Assembly: GCF_039531165.1 (NCBI RefSeq)
Contig: NZ_BAAAPN010000035.1
Location: forward strand, 39,605-103,604
Direction of reading: 5' to 3'
DNA length: 64,000 bases
Source: Nostocoides_A vanveenii
GTDB taxonomy: Bacteria; Actinomycetota; Actinomycetes; Actinomycetales; Dermatophilaceae
This document shows, in pieces, positions 33,718-42,958 of the stretch. A model generated the notes under the pieces. The model was not told where the DNA came from and did not search any database. It saw only the letters and a program-made list of their open reading frames with translations. Within the stretch, counting starts at the first letter, position 1, and every line of letters starts with the position of its first letter. The position numbers were made by a program, and so were the translations under genes.

Positions 33718-35225
33718 GCCAGGACCTCGCGAGCACCGAGCCCGCGCCGGGCGCCCCCTCCGTCCCCGACCGCGCCCAGGCGTGGCTGCGAAGGGTGCCC
33801 ACGCTCCTGCACCGCACCTCGCTGCGCGCCCGGCTCATCGCGGTCACCCTCTGCCTGCTGGTGGTGGCGCTCGCCTTGTCGAGCTCGGTGATGGGCTATC
33901 TCATGCGGCGCGAGCTGATCGCCCGCGTCGATGACAACCTGCGCCGCAGCTCGACCTCGGTGGCCAACCAGGCCCTGAACCAGCTACTCGCCAATCGCGA
34001 GACGATCCGGCTGCCCAGCGTGTATGCCGTGGTGATCTTTCCGCAGTCCGGCACCGGGGCGATCAAGATCCCCGCCACCGATGTCGACGCCGTGCCCGCG
34101 CTGTCCGCCATGACCCTGGCCGACCCCAGAGTCGACAACGGCGAGGCCTTCACTTTGGGCACGGCAGGGTCAGACCTGTTGTGGCGCGGCGTCGCCCGCG
34201 CGCTGGACGACGGCACCGCGGTAGTCGTCGTCGCGCAACCGCTCAAGGACGTCTCGACCACGCTGAAGCGCTTCGCCTTGCTCGCTGCCTTGATCTCGCT
34301 GGCGACGCTGGCGGCCTTCGCGCTCGTCGGCTGGCTGGCGGTGCGCCGGGCCTTCCGGCCGCTGACCGAGATCGAGAACACCGCGAGGGCGATCTCCGCC
34401 GGCGATCTGAGCCGCCGGATACCGACGACCGATGCTCCAGAAGAGGTGGCGTCCTTGTCCACCTCTCTCAACGCGATGCTGACCCATGTCGAGGAGTCCT
34501 TCGCCGTGCGCGAGGCATCGGAAGAACGGATGCGCCAGTTCGTCGCGGACGCCTCCCACGAGTTGCGCACACCCTTGGCGACCGTGCGGGGGTATGCCGA
34601 GTTGTATCGCCAGGGTGCTGTGCCCGAGCAGGCGCTCCCCTCGACAATCGGACGGATCGAGGGCGAGGCCTCCCGGATGGCTCACTTGGTCGACGACCTG
34701 CTGCTGCTTGCTCGCCTCGATGAGGAGCGGCCATTGGAGAAGACGCCCTTCGATGTGACTGTGGTCGCGGCCGAGGCGGTCCAGGCGGCCCGCGTACGCG
34801 ACCCGGCCCGGCACATCACGCTCACCGGACTCAGCGGTGCGCTGACACCGCTGGAGTTGCAGGGTGAGGAAGCCGGGATGCACCAAGTGCTCGGCAACCT
34901 GCTGACCAATGCGATCAGGCATACGCCCGCGGGGACGCCCATTGACGTGGCGGTGGGACGCAGCGCGTCCGGTGTTGTCATCGAGGTCCGCGATCACGGT
35001 CACGGGATCGACGAGGCCGCGAGGTCACGGATCTTCGAGCGCTTCTATCGCGTCGACTCCGCCCGCACCCGCGCGAGCGGTGGCACGGGCCTCGGACTGG
35101 CCATCGTCGCGGCGATCGTGGCCCGCCACGGCGGGCGCGTCGGAATCGCGACGACCCCCGGCGGCGGGGCGACCTTCATCGTGGAACTGCCCGCGCCCAC
35201 ATACTCAGGCAACTCCCAGGCGTAG
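33714..35225 (+). CDS. Membrane sensor histidine kinase (MprB-like)
   Basis: This 503-residue kinase has TM1 at about 40-62 (LIAVTLCLLVVALALSSSV), an extracytoplasmic sensor of about 120 residues, TM2 at about 182-205 (LLAALISLATLAAFALVGW), and a HAMP domain. The H-box phosphoacceptor is His282 (ASHELRTPLATV). The ATPase boxes are N (LLTNAIRHTP), G1 (VRDHGHGID), F (IFERFYR) and G2 (GTGLGLAIV). It is coupled to the response regulator by GTGA. A direct repeat that may control the next gene lies in its last codons. Confidence 0.94.
   Translation: MSQDLASTEPAPGAPSVPDRAQAWLRRVPTLLHRTSLRARLIAVTLCLLVVALALSSSVMGYLMRRELIARVDDNLRRSSTSVANQALNQLLANRETIRLPSVYAVVIFPQSGTGAIKIPATDVDAVPALSAMTLADPRVDNGEAFTLGTAGSDLLWRGVARALDDGTAVVVVAQPLKDVSTTLKRFALLAALISLATLAAFALVGWLAVRRAFRPLTEIENTARAISAGDLSRRIPTTDAPEEVASLSTSLNAMLTHVEESFAVREASEERMRQFVADASHELRTPLATVRGYAELYRQGAVPEQALPSTIGRIEGEASRMAHLVDDLLLLARLDEERPLEKTPFDVTVVAAEAVQAARVRDPARHITLTGLSGALTPLELQGEEAGMHQVLGNLLTNAIRHTPAGTPIDVAVGRSASGVVIEVRDHGHGIDEAARSRIFERFYRVDSARTRASGGTGLGLAIVAAIVARHGGRVGIATTPGGGATFIVELPAPTYSGNSQA
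35202..35220 (+). promoter_or_regulatory. Direct repeat before the protease gene, candidate regulator site
   Basis: ACTCAGGCA and ACTCCCAGG follow each other directly, about 75-90 bp before the protease ATG and inside the last codons of the kinase gene. OmpR-type regulators bind such direct repeats; the shared CAACTCCCAGG before the regulator gene supports the idea. Confidence 0.4.
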
Positions 35226-35291
35226 CCCAGCATCGTCCGAAGTTGACCTACTTAACTGGTCATCACCACCAAGGACGACAGGAGCGCCACG

Positions 35292-36647
35292 ATGACGCAA
35301 CCGGGCACGCCGACGGGATCGACCACCCCTCCGACCACGTCGCCTGCGCCAGCCGAGACCGACCACCCCATCTCCGAACCCACGGCTCCGCTGTGGTTCG
35401 GCGACCGGTCCGGCCAGCGCTACCCGGGCGCGACGGCGCCCACTCCCCCGTCCTGGGCCGGTTCCGGCCCGGCGGCGCCCCCGACGACCCCTCCCTCCTC
35501 CCAATCGTCGGGGGCCCGCCGCGTCTGGCCGGCCGTGTTGACGGCATCGCTCCTGTCCGCCGCCTTGGCGAGCGGCGGGACGTATGCCACAGTGCGCGCG
35601 GCGGACGGCAATGCGACCTCCCCTTCCACAGCGTCGTCCGCCGCCAGCCCCGCCGGCTCGTCCGCGGGCGCCCAGCAGATCCGCCAGGTCAACCCCAATG
35701 CGCCTGACTGGACCGCAACCGCAGCCACCGTGACCCCGAGCGTGGTCGCGATCAGCCTGCAGGTGCAGGGCGGTTCGGCGCAGGGTTCGGGCGTCGTCAT
35801 CGACTCCTCGGGCCACATCCTGACCAACAACCACGTCGTCGACGGCGCGGTCGAAGGCACCATCGAGGTCACGCTGGCCGATGGCCGCAAGTACCCCGCG
35901 ACAGTCGCTGGCACCGACCCGTCGACGGATCTGGCAGTCATCACCGTCAAGAACCCGCCGAGCGACATGAAAGCGATCGCCATGGGCGACTCCGACGCCC
36001 TTAAGGTCGGCGACCCAGTGATGGCTGTCGGCAACCCGCTGGGCCTGGCCTCCACCGTCACGACGGGCATCGTCAGCGCCCTCAACCGGCCGGTGACGAC
36101 GGGTGACTCGCAGGCGCAGTACGGGCAGCAGCAGACCGAGCCGGTCTATACCAACGCCATTCAGACTTCGGCCGCAATCAACCCCGGCAACTCCGGTGGG
36201 GCGCTCGTCGACGCCAACGGCAAGCTCATCGGCATCAATTCATCCATCGCCAGCACCGGCTCGAACTCGGGCAATATCGGTATCGGCTTCGCCATCCCGG
36301 TGGTGGAGGCGCAGGCGATCGCCACGCAGCTGATCGCGAGCGGCAAGGCCCAGCACGCCTACCTCGGCGTCACGCTGCGCGATGGCGAGGCGACCGACGG
36401 CTCCTCGACGCGGGCCGGCGCCCAGGTCGGCGAGGTCTCGCCCAACACTCCGGCGCAGGCGGCCGGACTCCGGGCCGGCGATGTGGTCATCGCGGTCGAC
36501 GGCACCCCGGTGGAGTCGCGCGACTCGCTGATCGCCAAGATTCGCGCCGAGCAAGTCGGCAGCACGGTCAAGCTGACGGTCATCCGCGGCGGCGCTCGCC
36601 AGGACGTGTCGGTCACCCTGGCCGTTCGCCCCGCGACGGCCGGCTGA
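35292..36647 (+). CDS. HtrA/DegP-type membrane-anchored serine protease with PDZ domain (PepD-like)
   Basis: This 451-residue S1C protease has a Pro-rich cytoplasmic N-terminus, one TM helix at about 79-97, a trypsin-like domain with catalytic triad His181 (NNHVVDG), Asp213 (STDLAVI) and Ser301 (NPGNSGGAL), and a C-terminal PDZ domain (GEVSPNTPAQAAGLRAGDV). It degrades or refolds damaged envelope proteins. CAGGAG precedes the ATG. The layout directly after a two-component system matches pepD after mprAB, and expression is probably set by that system. Confidence 0.95.
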   Translation: MTQPGTPTGSTTPPTTSPAPAETDHPISEPTAPLWFGDRSGQRYPGATAPTPPSWAGSGPAAPPTTPPSSQSSGARRVWPAVLTASLLSAALASGGTYATVRAADGNATSPSTASSAASPAGSSAGAQQIRQVNPNAPDWTATAATVTPSVVAISLQVQGGSAQGSGVVIDSSGHILTNNHVVDGAVEGTIEVTLADGRKYPATVAGTDPSTDLAVITVKNPPSDMKAIAMGDSDALKVGDPVMAVGNPLGLASTVTTGIVSALNRPVTTGDSQAQYGQQQTEPVYTNAIQTSAAINPGNSGGALVDANGKLIGINSSIASTGSNSGNIGIGFAIPVVEAQAIATQLIASGKAQHAYLGVTLRDGEATDGSSTRAGAQVGEVSPNTPAQAAGLRAGDVVIAVDGTPVESRDSLIAKIRAEQVGSTVKLTVIRGGARQDVSVTLAVRPATAG

Positions 36648-36673
36648 CCCCCGAAGCGTTTTTTCCCTCCCAC

Positions 36674-36711
36674 GGCGGGGGCACCTCGAAGGCGGTCGAG
36701 GTGCCCCCGCC
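36674..36711. terminator. Strong hairpin after the protease gene
   Basis: A perfect 15-bp stem (36674-36688 with 36697-36711) lies 27 bp past the stop. A T6 run stands before it rather than after it. It probably ends the three-gene operon and separates it from the opposite small gene. Confidence 0.75.
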
Positions 36712-36891
36712 CCTTCATGGTTGGCGCTGGGCGGCTTTCCCGCCCGATGCCGCAATCCCCTTGTTCGCACGGGGAAGGGCTTCCGTTGCGGACAAGGGGT
36801 TTGTCGTGCGCATGGGTGGCCAGGTCGGTCAGGACGCCGGTATGCCGCCTGGCACCGTCCCAGTCGGCCCGGTCCCGGTCGTCGGGTCGCG

Positions 36892-37026
36892 TCACCGCTC
36901 GTCAATGAAGTCCTCGAGCTTGTCGATCGAATGCGCCTGATCCGGGTTGGCGCGTGCGTAGTCCTTCGCCTGGGTCACCGCGTCCCCCACATTCGGGGCG
37001 CCGAATTGGTTCGGACTCTCGGACAT
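36892..37026 (-). CDS. 44-residue acidic small protein
   Basis: The peptide runs from MSESPNQFGAPNVGD to IDKLEDFIDER and is rich in Asp, Gln and Asn, without hydrophobic segments. GGAGG lies 5 nt before the ATG. The second half (TQAKDYARANPDQAHSIDK) resembles the short Rv0909-type antitoxin-like helical proteins of actinobacteria, but no toxin gene is next to it, so I do not call it an antitoxin. Confidence 0.65.
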   Translation of the reverse strand: MSESPNQFGAPNVGDAVTQAKDYARANPDQAHSIDKLEDFIDER

Positions 37027-37336
37027 TGCTGCCTCCTCACATCAGCCGGGGCTGTCCCCGGCCGGAACCCCCGCCGTTTCGTCCACCCTGGCACGCCGGC
37101 GACGCCGACTCGGGCGAAGAGGCTCGGTGACCTTTGCGGCCGGTCGCTCACCCCGGCCTTTTATCGCGGACGCCCGGCGGGACCACCGGGGTCCAGGGTT
37201 GGGACCAGATCCGACGCCACCGACCCGGCCCCCGCCCTGGCGAGATCACGGTCCGAGCCCGGCCGGAACTCCCGGCGACCTGTCCGACGCGCAAACCACT
37301 TGCCCCGGGCGGCTGCAGACGGCAGGCTAGATCCTC
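37027..37336. other. 310-bp interval without a gene
   Basis: It carries the start signals of the small opposite gene and of the helicase. No rifamycin-associated element, terminator or RNA structure is recognised. Confidence 0.4.
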
Positions 37337-39343
37337 GTGCCTGAAATCGACCTTCTCCATGAACAGGCGCACCTCGCGGCAGCACGAACCGCGCTGGCCC
37401 GCATGCGCGAACGCACCGAAGCGATCGAGGTCAACGCGGCCGACCCGATCGCCGCCGCCTACTTGGCCCGCACCCTCTATTACCGCGCTGCCGCACTCGC
37501 CGACGACCCCGGGACGGCGCTCTTCTTCGGGCGACTCGACACCGCCGACGCCGACCGGTGGTACATCGGCCGACGCCACGTCAGCGACGAGGCCGGCGAC
37601 CCCATGGTCATCGACTGGCGCGCCGCCGTCTCGACTGCCTTCTACCGGGCTACTCGCGCGGAACCGATGGGCATCACCCTGCGCCGACGCTTCGGCATCG
37701 CGGGGGGCGAGATCACGGCATACGAGGATGAACACCTCACCGATGCCGCCGAGCCCGAGTCGCGCAGCGCGATCCTCGCGGCCGAGATCGAGCGGCCCCG
37801 CGTCGGCCCGATGCGCGACATCGTCAGCACTATCCAGCCCGAGCAGGACGAGATCGTGCGCGCCGACGCCGACACGACCGTCTGCGTGCAGGGTGCCCCG
37901 GGGACCGGCAAGACCGCGGTGGGCCTGCATCGGGCGGCGTGGCTGCTCTACGCCCACCGCGATCGCCTTGCGCGCCAAGGAGTTTTGGTCATCGGCCCTA
38001 ACCGCGCCTTCCTCGATCACATCGGGGCGGTCCTCCCCGCGCTCGGCGAGGTGCGGGTCGGGCATACGACCATCGCGGACCTCGTCGCGAGCCGGCCCGC
38101 GCGCGCGACCGAGGCGCCGCGGGTAGCCGCGCTCAAAGGCGACGCCCGGCTCGCGGAGGTGCTCCGGCGCGCCGTCTGGGCGGCCGTGGCGACACCGAGT
38201 CAGGCCCTGGTCGTCCCACGCGGCGCCCGCAGATGGCGGGTGCCGGCCTACGACGTCGCCGATGTCATGGACGAATTGCGCTCTCGCGGAGCGAGATTCC
38301 ACGCGGCTCGGGCGATGTTCCCGCAACGGCTGGCGCATCACGTCCTGCTCGCGATGGAGCGGGCCGGCGAGAGCCCCGACGACCGCGTCCACGACTCCGT
38401 CGCCCGCAACCCTGCGGTCAAGTCCTATGTCGCGGCGCACTGGCCGACCCTCGACCCGGCCAAGGTCCTGCATCGACTTCTCAGCGATCCCGGGGCCCTG
38501 TCAGCTGCGGCAGACGGGGTTCTCTCGGTCGACGAGCAGCGAATGCTGTTGTGGGACAAGCCACCTCGTACCGCCGGCTCCGCCAAGTGGACCACCGCAG
38601 ATTTGGTGCTCGTTGACGAGCTCACCGACCTGCTGGATCGCACGCCCAGCCTCGGGCACGTGATCCTCGACGAGGCGCAGGACCTCTCCCCCATGCAGTT
38701 GCGCGCTGTCGGCCGCCGCGCCTCGACCGGGTCGCTGACCGTGCTCGGCGATATTGCCCAGGGCACGACGCCCTGGGCGACGGCGTCCTGGGCCGATGCC
38801 CTCACCCACCTCGGCAAGCCCGACAGCCATGTGGAGGTCCTAGCCCGCGGCTTCCGCGTGCCCGCCAGCGTGATCACGTATGCCGCGCGCCTCCTCCCGC
38901 TGATCGCCCCCGGTCTCGCGGCCCCCGAGTCGGTGCGTGACAACCCGGGCCGGTTAAGCGAGCACGCGGCGACTGCGGCTGAGATCTCAGATCGCCTTGT
39001 CGCCCTTGTCCATGCGGCGGTCCAGGCCCCTGGGTCGGTCGGCGTGATCGCGCCGGATGCCGATATCGACCGGCTCTCAACGGCCCTGAGCGGGGCCGGC
39101 ATCGAGCACGGTGTGCTCGGGAGCGATCACGGCGATGTCGAGCATCAGGTCGATATCGTGCCGGCGACTATCGCCAAGGGCCTGGAGTTCGACCGGGTCA
39201 TCGTTGTCGAACCCGCGGCCATCGCCGCCGCCGAGCCCGATGAGCGCACCGGCCTGCGCCGCCTCTATGTCGTCCTGACCCGAGCCGTCTCCGAGCTCGA
39301 CATCCTGCACTCCGGCCCTCTCCCCAGCGCCCTTGGCGGCTGA
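37337..39343 (+). CDS. Superfamily 1 helicase of the HelD/HelR type
   Basis: This 668-residue UvrD/Rep-related ATPase has an N-terminal coiled-coil arm (residues 1-60), Walker A GAPGTGKT at 186-193, Walker B VILDEAQDLSPMQL, the Q-like motif LGDIAQGTTPW, RGFRVPASVI, and the terminal motif VI region RRLYVVLTRAVSEL. HelD/HelR proteins bind RNA polymerase and release stalled enzyme; HelR gives rifamycin tolerance in some actinobacteria. The start is GTG 37337. I see no rifamycin-associated promoter element upstream, so a resistance role is not supported by sequence. Confidence 0.9.
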   Translation: MPEIDLLHEQAHLAAARTALARMRERTEAIEVNAADPIAAAYLARTLYYRAAALADDPGTALFFGRLDTADADRWYIGRRHVSDEAGDPMVIDWRAAVSTAFYRATRAEPMGITLRRRFGIAGGEITAYEDEHLTDAAEPESRSAILAAEIERPRVGPMRDIVSTIQPEQDEIVRADADTTVCVQGAPGTGKTAVGLHRAAWLLYAHRDRLARQGVLVIGPNRAFLDHIGAVLPALGEVRVGHTTIADLVASRPARATEAPRVAALKGDARLAEVLRRAVWAAVATPSQALVVPRGARRWRVPAYDVADVMDELRSRGARFHAARAMFPQRLAHHVLLAMERAGESPDDRVHDSVARNPAVKSYVAAHWPTLDPAKVLHRLLSDPGALSAAADGVLSVDEQRMLLWDKPPRTAGSAKWTTADLVLVDELTDLLDRTPSLGHVILDEAQDLSPMQLRAVGRRASTGSLTVLGDIAQGTTPWATASWADALTHLGKPDSHVEVLARGFRVPASVITYAARLLPLIAPGLAAPESVRDNPGRLSEHAATAAEISDRLVALVHAAVQAPGSVGVIAPDADIDRLSTALSGAGIEHGVLGSDHGDVEHQVDIVPATIAKGLEFDRVIVVEPAAIAAAEPDERTGLRRLYVVLTRAVSELDILHSGPLPSALGG

Positions 39344-39391
39344 ACGGGCACGCTGTAACTGAGGCGCGCCGGCCGGGGTACGTTCGGGGGC

Positions 39392-40429
39392 ATGCGGGCG
39401 CTGCGTTACGAGAGTTTCGGTGGGGCGGTCACCATCGTGGACGCCCCCGACCCGATGCCGGGCCCAGGGGCCGCGATTGTCGAAGTGGCCCGGACCGGTT
39501 TGTGCCGCAGCGACTGGCACGGTTGGCGCGGCCACGACAGCGACACGGTGCTGCCCTGCATCCCCGGGCACGAGTTCACCGGCACGGTGATCGAGGCACC
39601 CGGAGCGCCCGAGTGGGTCGGCAAGCGCGTGGCCGTGCCCTTCGTGATGGCCTGCGGCACCTGCCCCGAGTGCACGCGCGGCCGCGGCCAGGTGTGCCGG
39701 GCGCAGCGGCAGCCGGGCTTCACCGACCAAGGCTCGTTCGCGGCATACGTGCCGGTGGTCGCGGCACGCGTCAATCTGGTGGCACTCCCGGACGCCATCG
39801 GCGACGATGCGGCGGCCGCGCTCGGCTGCCGCTATGCGACCGCGTGGCGGGCGTTGACCGCGGTCGCACAGCTGCAGGAGGGCGAACGCCTGGCCGTGTT
39901 CGGCGCCGGCGGTGTCGGCCTCGCCGCGATCCAGATCGCGGTCCATCTCGGCGCCGAGGTGCTCGCCCTGGACATCTCGTCAGCCTCGCTAGGGCACGCG
40001 ATGTCGTTGGGCGCCAGTGCTGAACGGATCGACGCCACGGATTCGCCACAACAGATCGCTGATCACGTGCGCACGCTCTGGCCGGACGGGAGCAGCGTCA
40101 GCATGGATGCTCTGGGCTCACCGGTCCTGGCGAGCGCCGGCGTCCTCGGCCTGGCCCGGGGCGGGCGGCATGTCCAGGTCGGCCTGCTCGCCGAGCCCCT
40201 GAGCGTGCTCCCCCTGGGCCGTGTCATCGCGCACGAACTGCGCATCCTCGGCTCCCACGGGATGGCTGCGTCCGACTATCCGGCCCTGTTGGATGCCGTC
40301 GAGAGCGGCCTCGATCCCGCCGCTCTCGTCACGGCTACCTTGCCCCTGGCCGATGCTGGTCCCGCGCTGATGACGATGGACGCTCCCGACGCCCCGCGCG
40401 GGGTTCGATTGATCGATCCCCGCCGGTGA
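39392..40429 (+). CDS. Zinc-dependent alcohol dehydrogenase (medium-chain)
   Basis: This 345-residue MDR enzyme has a catalytic zinc site with Cys in TGLCRSDWHGW, GHEFTG, and a structural zinc loop CGTCPECTRGRGQVC. The Rossmann motif is GAGGVGLAA and DIS near beta2 suggests NAD preference. It oxidises an alcohol or reduces an aldehyde; the substrate is unknown. It stands 48 bp after the helicase gene, possibly on the same transcript. Confidence 0.92.
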   Translation: MRALRYESFGGAVTIVDAPDPMPGPGAAIVEVARTGLCRSDWHGWRGHDSDTVLPCIPGHEFTGTVIEAPGAPEWVGKRVAVPFVMACGTCPECTRGRGQVCRAQRQPGFTDQGSFAAYVPVVAARVNLVALPDAIGDDAAAALGCRYATAWRALTAVAQLQEGERLAVFGAGGVGLAAIQIAVHLGAEVLALDISSASLGHAMSLGASAERIDATDSPQQIADHVRTLWPDGSSVSMDALGSPVLASAGVLGLARGGRHVQVGLLAEPLSVLPLGRVIAHELRILGSHGMAASDYPALLDAVESGLDPAALVTATLPLADAGPALMTMDAPDAPRGVRLIDPRR

Positions 40430-40493
40430 TCCGCCAACCGTTTGAGTAGTCCGACTCAGGCGTCCCGCCTGGGGCTGCGACCACCATGGATGC

Positions 40494-42824
40494 ATGGCCG
40501 CAACGCACGTGGATTCCGTCCGCCACCTCGAAGCCGAGTTCGCCGAGGCAATGACCCGCATGTATGCCGTGGGCAATGGTCTCGCCGCGCTCCGTCAGCG
40601 GCTGCTTATCGAGCAGGGGGCCGTTGCCGCCCCGACTCCGGTCGCCGCCCCGCGGGGGGAGGCGGCGACCGGAGTCCCGGACATCCCGGTCTTCACCCGC
40701 GGAACCGTTTCGGCCTCTGCGGGATTGGGCGGCGGCGCCGCGTTCTCGACGGACGAGCGCTCCGCCGCTGCGGCGAGCGACGCGATCCTCGTGCCTGGTC
40801 CGGCAGTCGGCACCTCGGGCACCGGTGTGCGTTCGGGCGGGCTCGCCCCCTCCGCCGTGGCCGGACCCTCGGCTCCGACGATCGCCGGAACGCGCAGCCC
40901 GCGCCCGGCGCAGGCCACCGTGGGACAGTCCGCCACCGCGACGCCCGGCGCTGCCCCGGCAACCGCCGAACCCGCCACCCCCTGGTGGCAGCGTGAGGGC
41001 GTCATCGTCCGGCTGCTCGGCGCCGCCGGCGCGGGTGTGCTGCTCATCGGTGTCGTCCTGCTGCTCGCCTTCGCCATTCAGCACGGCTACCTCGGCCCCG
41101 CCGCTCGCGTTGCGGGCGTGGGGCTGCTCGCGGCCGGCCTGATCGGTGGCGCCGTCCGCGTCCATCGCGACCCGTCGCGCGCCGCCGGCGCCGTGGCGAT
41201 CGCCGCGGCGGGGTACGCCACGGCCTACCTCGATGTGATGGCCGCAACCGTGATCTACGACTGGTTGCCGGCACCCGTCGGTCTCACACTGGCCGGCGTG
41301 GTCGCTGCCAGTGGCGTGGTGCTGGCCCGCGCGTGGGATCGTCAGTTCCTTGCCCTGATCACGGTCGGCGGCGTGGCCGCGCTCGGCCCGGTGCTCGGCG
41401 ACGGTGCGACCCTCCTGACCGCGGCCTTCCTGGTCGTGCTCGCGATCGCCGCCTACCCCGCGCAACTCGGCAAGAGTTGGCTGCTGCTCCACCTGGTGCG
41501 CGTCGCCCCGGCCGCCGGTTTCATCATCGCCACTGCGGGCACGTATGCCAGCACCGACGCCAGTGCTTCCTCCCTCGGGCTCGGCGATCGAAGCGCGTAT
41601 CTCGGCCTCGCCGTCCTGCTCGCCGCCGTCGAACTCGCCACCTGCGCCACGACCCCCACCCCGTCGAGAGGCCAATCCAGCCCCATCGAGAGGACAAATC
41701 TGGCGCATCGAGGCAGCGGTCGAGGCGTCTCCCCGTCGCCGGCCTCCGCTCGGGCCGGTGCTCACCCCGGCCTGGCCCACCCCGGCGACCTGGCCCACCC
41801 CGGCGACCTGGCCCACCCCGGCGACCTGGCCCACCCCGGCGACCTCGAACACCGCGACCCCGCGACGCCGGCCGTGCTGCCCGAGTCCGCACCGGGCGCC
41901 GCGGCCGACGCGACGCCGTCCCGTTCCACTGTCCGTCCGGCCCTGCTCCACGCGCTCCTGCCCGTCTCCGCCGCGGCCCTCGCCGCCACCTCCGGCGCGA
42001 GCGCCCTCCCCGGCTGGCTCGTCCTCGCCCTCGCGGCGCTGGCCTACCTCGGCCTGGCCTCGACCGTCCGGGACCGCGCTGGCCTCGAGCCGGCATTGCG
42101 CTTCTCCCCCTGGGCTGGAGCGGTCGGCACGGCCTTCGCGATCGGCGCCGTCGTCGACGGTTTGGGCGACAACGCGACCCCACTCGGTCTCGCTGCGCTC
42201 GCCGTGGCGTATGCCGTTGCCTCCCGTTCCCTCGACCGGCTCTGGACCCGCTTGGCCGCCTCAGCCACCCTCGCGCTCGCCCTCCTTGGCGTGCTGCCGA
42301 CCTTCGGGGCGCTGGTCAATCGGTCGGACGCGACGACGCGCATCCAGTGGATGGACGCCGTCGCTGCCGCTCTGGTCGCCACCGCCGCGCTCCTCGCGCT
42401 GCCGACCATGCGCCGGCTCGTTGCCGGCGTGACCGGCCAGCGGACTCGCTTCGCCGAAATCACCTGCCTGGCAATCGCACTCGCGGGTGCCAGCGCCGCC
42501 GTCATCTCGCTGGCCGTCGTGGTCGGCGACGCGACGGACCGGCCCGCCGGCGGCTTCGTGGTCGGCCACGGGCTGGCGACGCTGCTCTGGGCGGCGGGTG
42601 CGGCATACCTGCTCATGCACGGTCTGAGGCGCGGCCGCGACGCGGCGATCGCGCTGCGCGCTGGCCTAATGCTGGCCGCTGCGGCGGTCGCGAAGCTGGT
42701 GCTTTTCGACCTCGCGACTCTCGACGGGATCGTGCGGATCACCGCCTTCATCGGCGCGGGCCTGGCCCTGCTCGCGATGGGAACGGGATACGCCAAAGCC
42801 CTGGAGCGTGCCCGCGCCCACTGA
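40494..42824 (+). CDS. DUF2339-type large membrane protein
   Basis: This 776-residue protein has a short helical N-terminus (HLEAEFAEAMTRMYAVGNGL), a disordered Ala/Pro/Thr-rich region to about 160, then about 20 hydrophobic segments beginning VIVRLLGAAGAGVLLIGVV. The run of small TM helices and the C-terminal KLVLFDLATLDGIVRITAF with FIGAGLALLAMG are typical of DUF2339. A HPGDLA repeat occurs in one loop. Function of the family is unknown. Confidence 0.85.
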   Translation: MAATHVDSVRHLEAEFAEAMTRMYAVGNGLAALRQRLLIEQGAVAAPTPVAAPRGEAATGVPDIPVFTRGTVSASAGLGGGAAFSTDERSAAAASDAILVPGPAVGTSGTGVRSGGLAPSAVAGPSAPTIAGTRSPRPAQATVGQSATATPGAAPATAEPATPWWQREGVIVRLLGAAGAGVLLIGVVLLLAFAIQHGYLGPAARVAGVGLLAAGLIGGAVRVHRDPSRAAGAVAIAAAGYATAYLDVMAATVIYDWLPAPVGLTLAGVVAASGVVLARAWDRQFLALITVGGVAALGPVLGDGATLLTAAFLVVLAIAAYPAQLGKSWLLLHLVRVAPAAGFIIATAGTYASTDASASSLGLGDRSAYLGLAVLLAAVELATCATTPTPSRGQSSPIERTNLAHRGSGRGVSPSPASARAGAHPGLAHPGDLAHPGDLAHPGDLAHPGDLEHRDPATPAVLPESAPGAAADATPSRSTVRPALLHALLPVSAAALAATSGASALPGWLVLALAALAYLGLASTVRDRAGLEPALRFSPWAGAVGTAFAIGAVVDGLGDNATPLGLAALAVAYAVASRSLDRLWTRLAASATLALALLGVLPTFGALVNRSDATTRIQWMDAVAAALVATAALLALPTMRRLVAGVTGQRTRFAEITCLAIALAGASAAVISLAVVVGDATDRPAGGFVVGHGLATLLWAAGAAYLLMHGLRRGRDAAIALRAGLMLAAAAVAKLVLFDLATLDGIVRITAFIGAGLALLAMGTGYAKALERARAH
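41778..41849 (+). repeat. Four 18-bp tandem repeats coding HPGDLA
   Basis: The unit CACCCCGGCGACCTGGCC occurs four times in frame (last copy diverging), preceded by a shortened copy. It lies in a hydrophilic loop of the DUF2339 protein and is prone to copy-number change. Confidence 0.85.
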
Positions 42825-42958
42825 CCGCACCCGGACCGCGCGGACTCCGCGGGCGGAACTCTGCCCCGTGGACACCATTCACCATCGCGAGAGTCAACCC
42901 GGTGGCGTCCGGTGCACAGGTGGCGGCGGCGCACCACGGGTGCGCGAGGATGGGTCCC

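Noticed and set aside
36892..37026. Antitoxin of a toxin-antitoxin pair
   Set aside because: Resemblance is weak and no toxin gene adjoins, so it is left as a small protein of unknown function.
37027..37336. Rifamycin-associated promoter element before the HelD/HelR-like gene
   Set aside because: I searched the interval and found no matching inverted element, so a HelR resistance role is not claimed.
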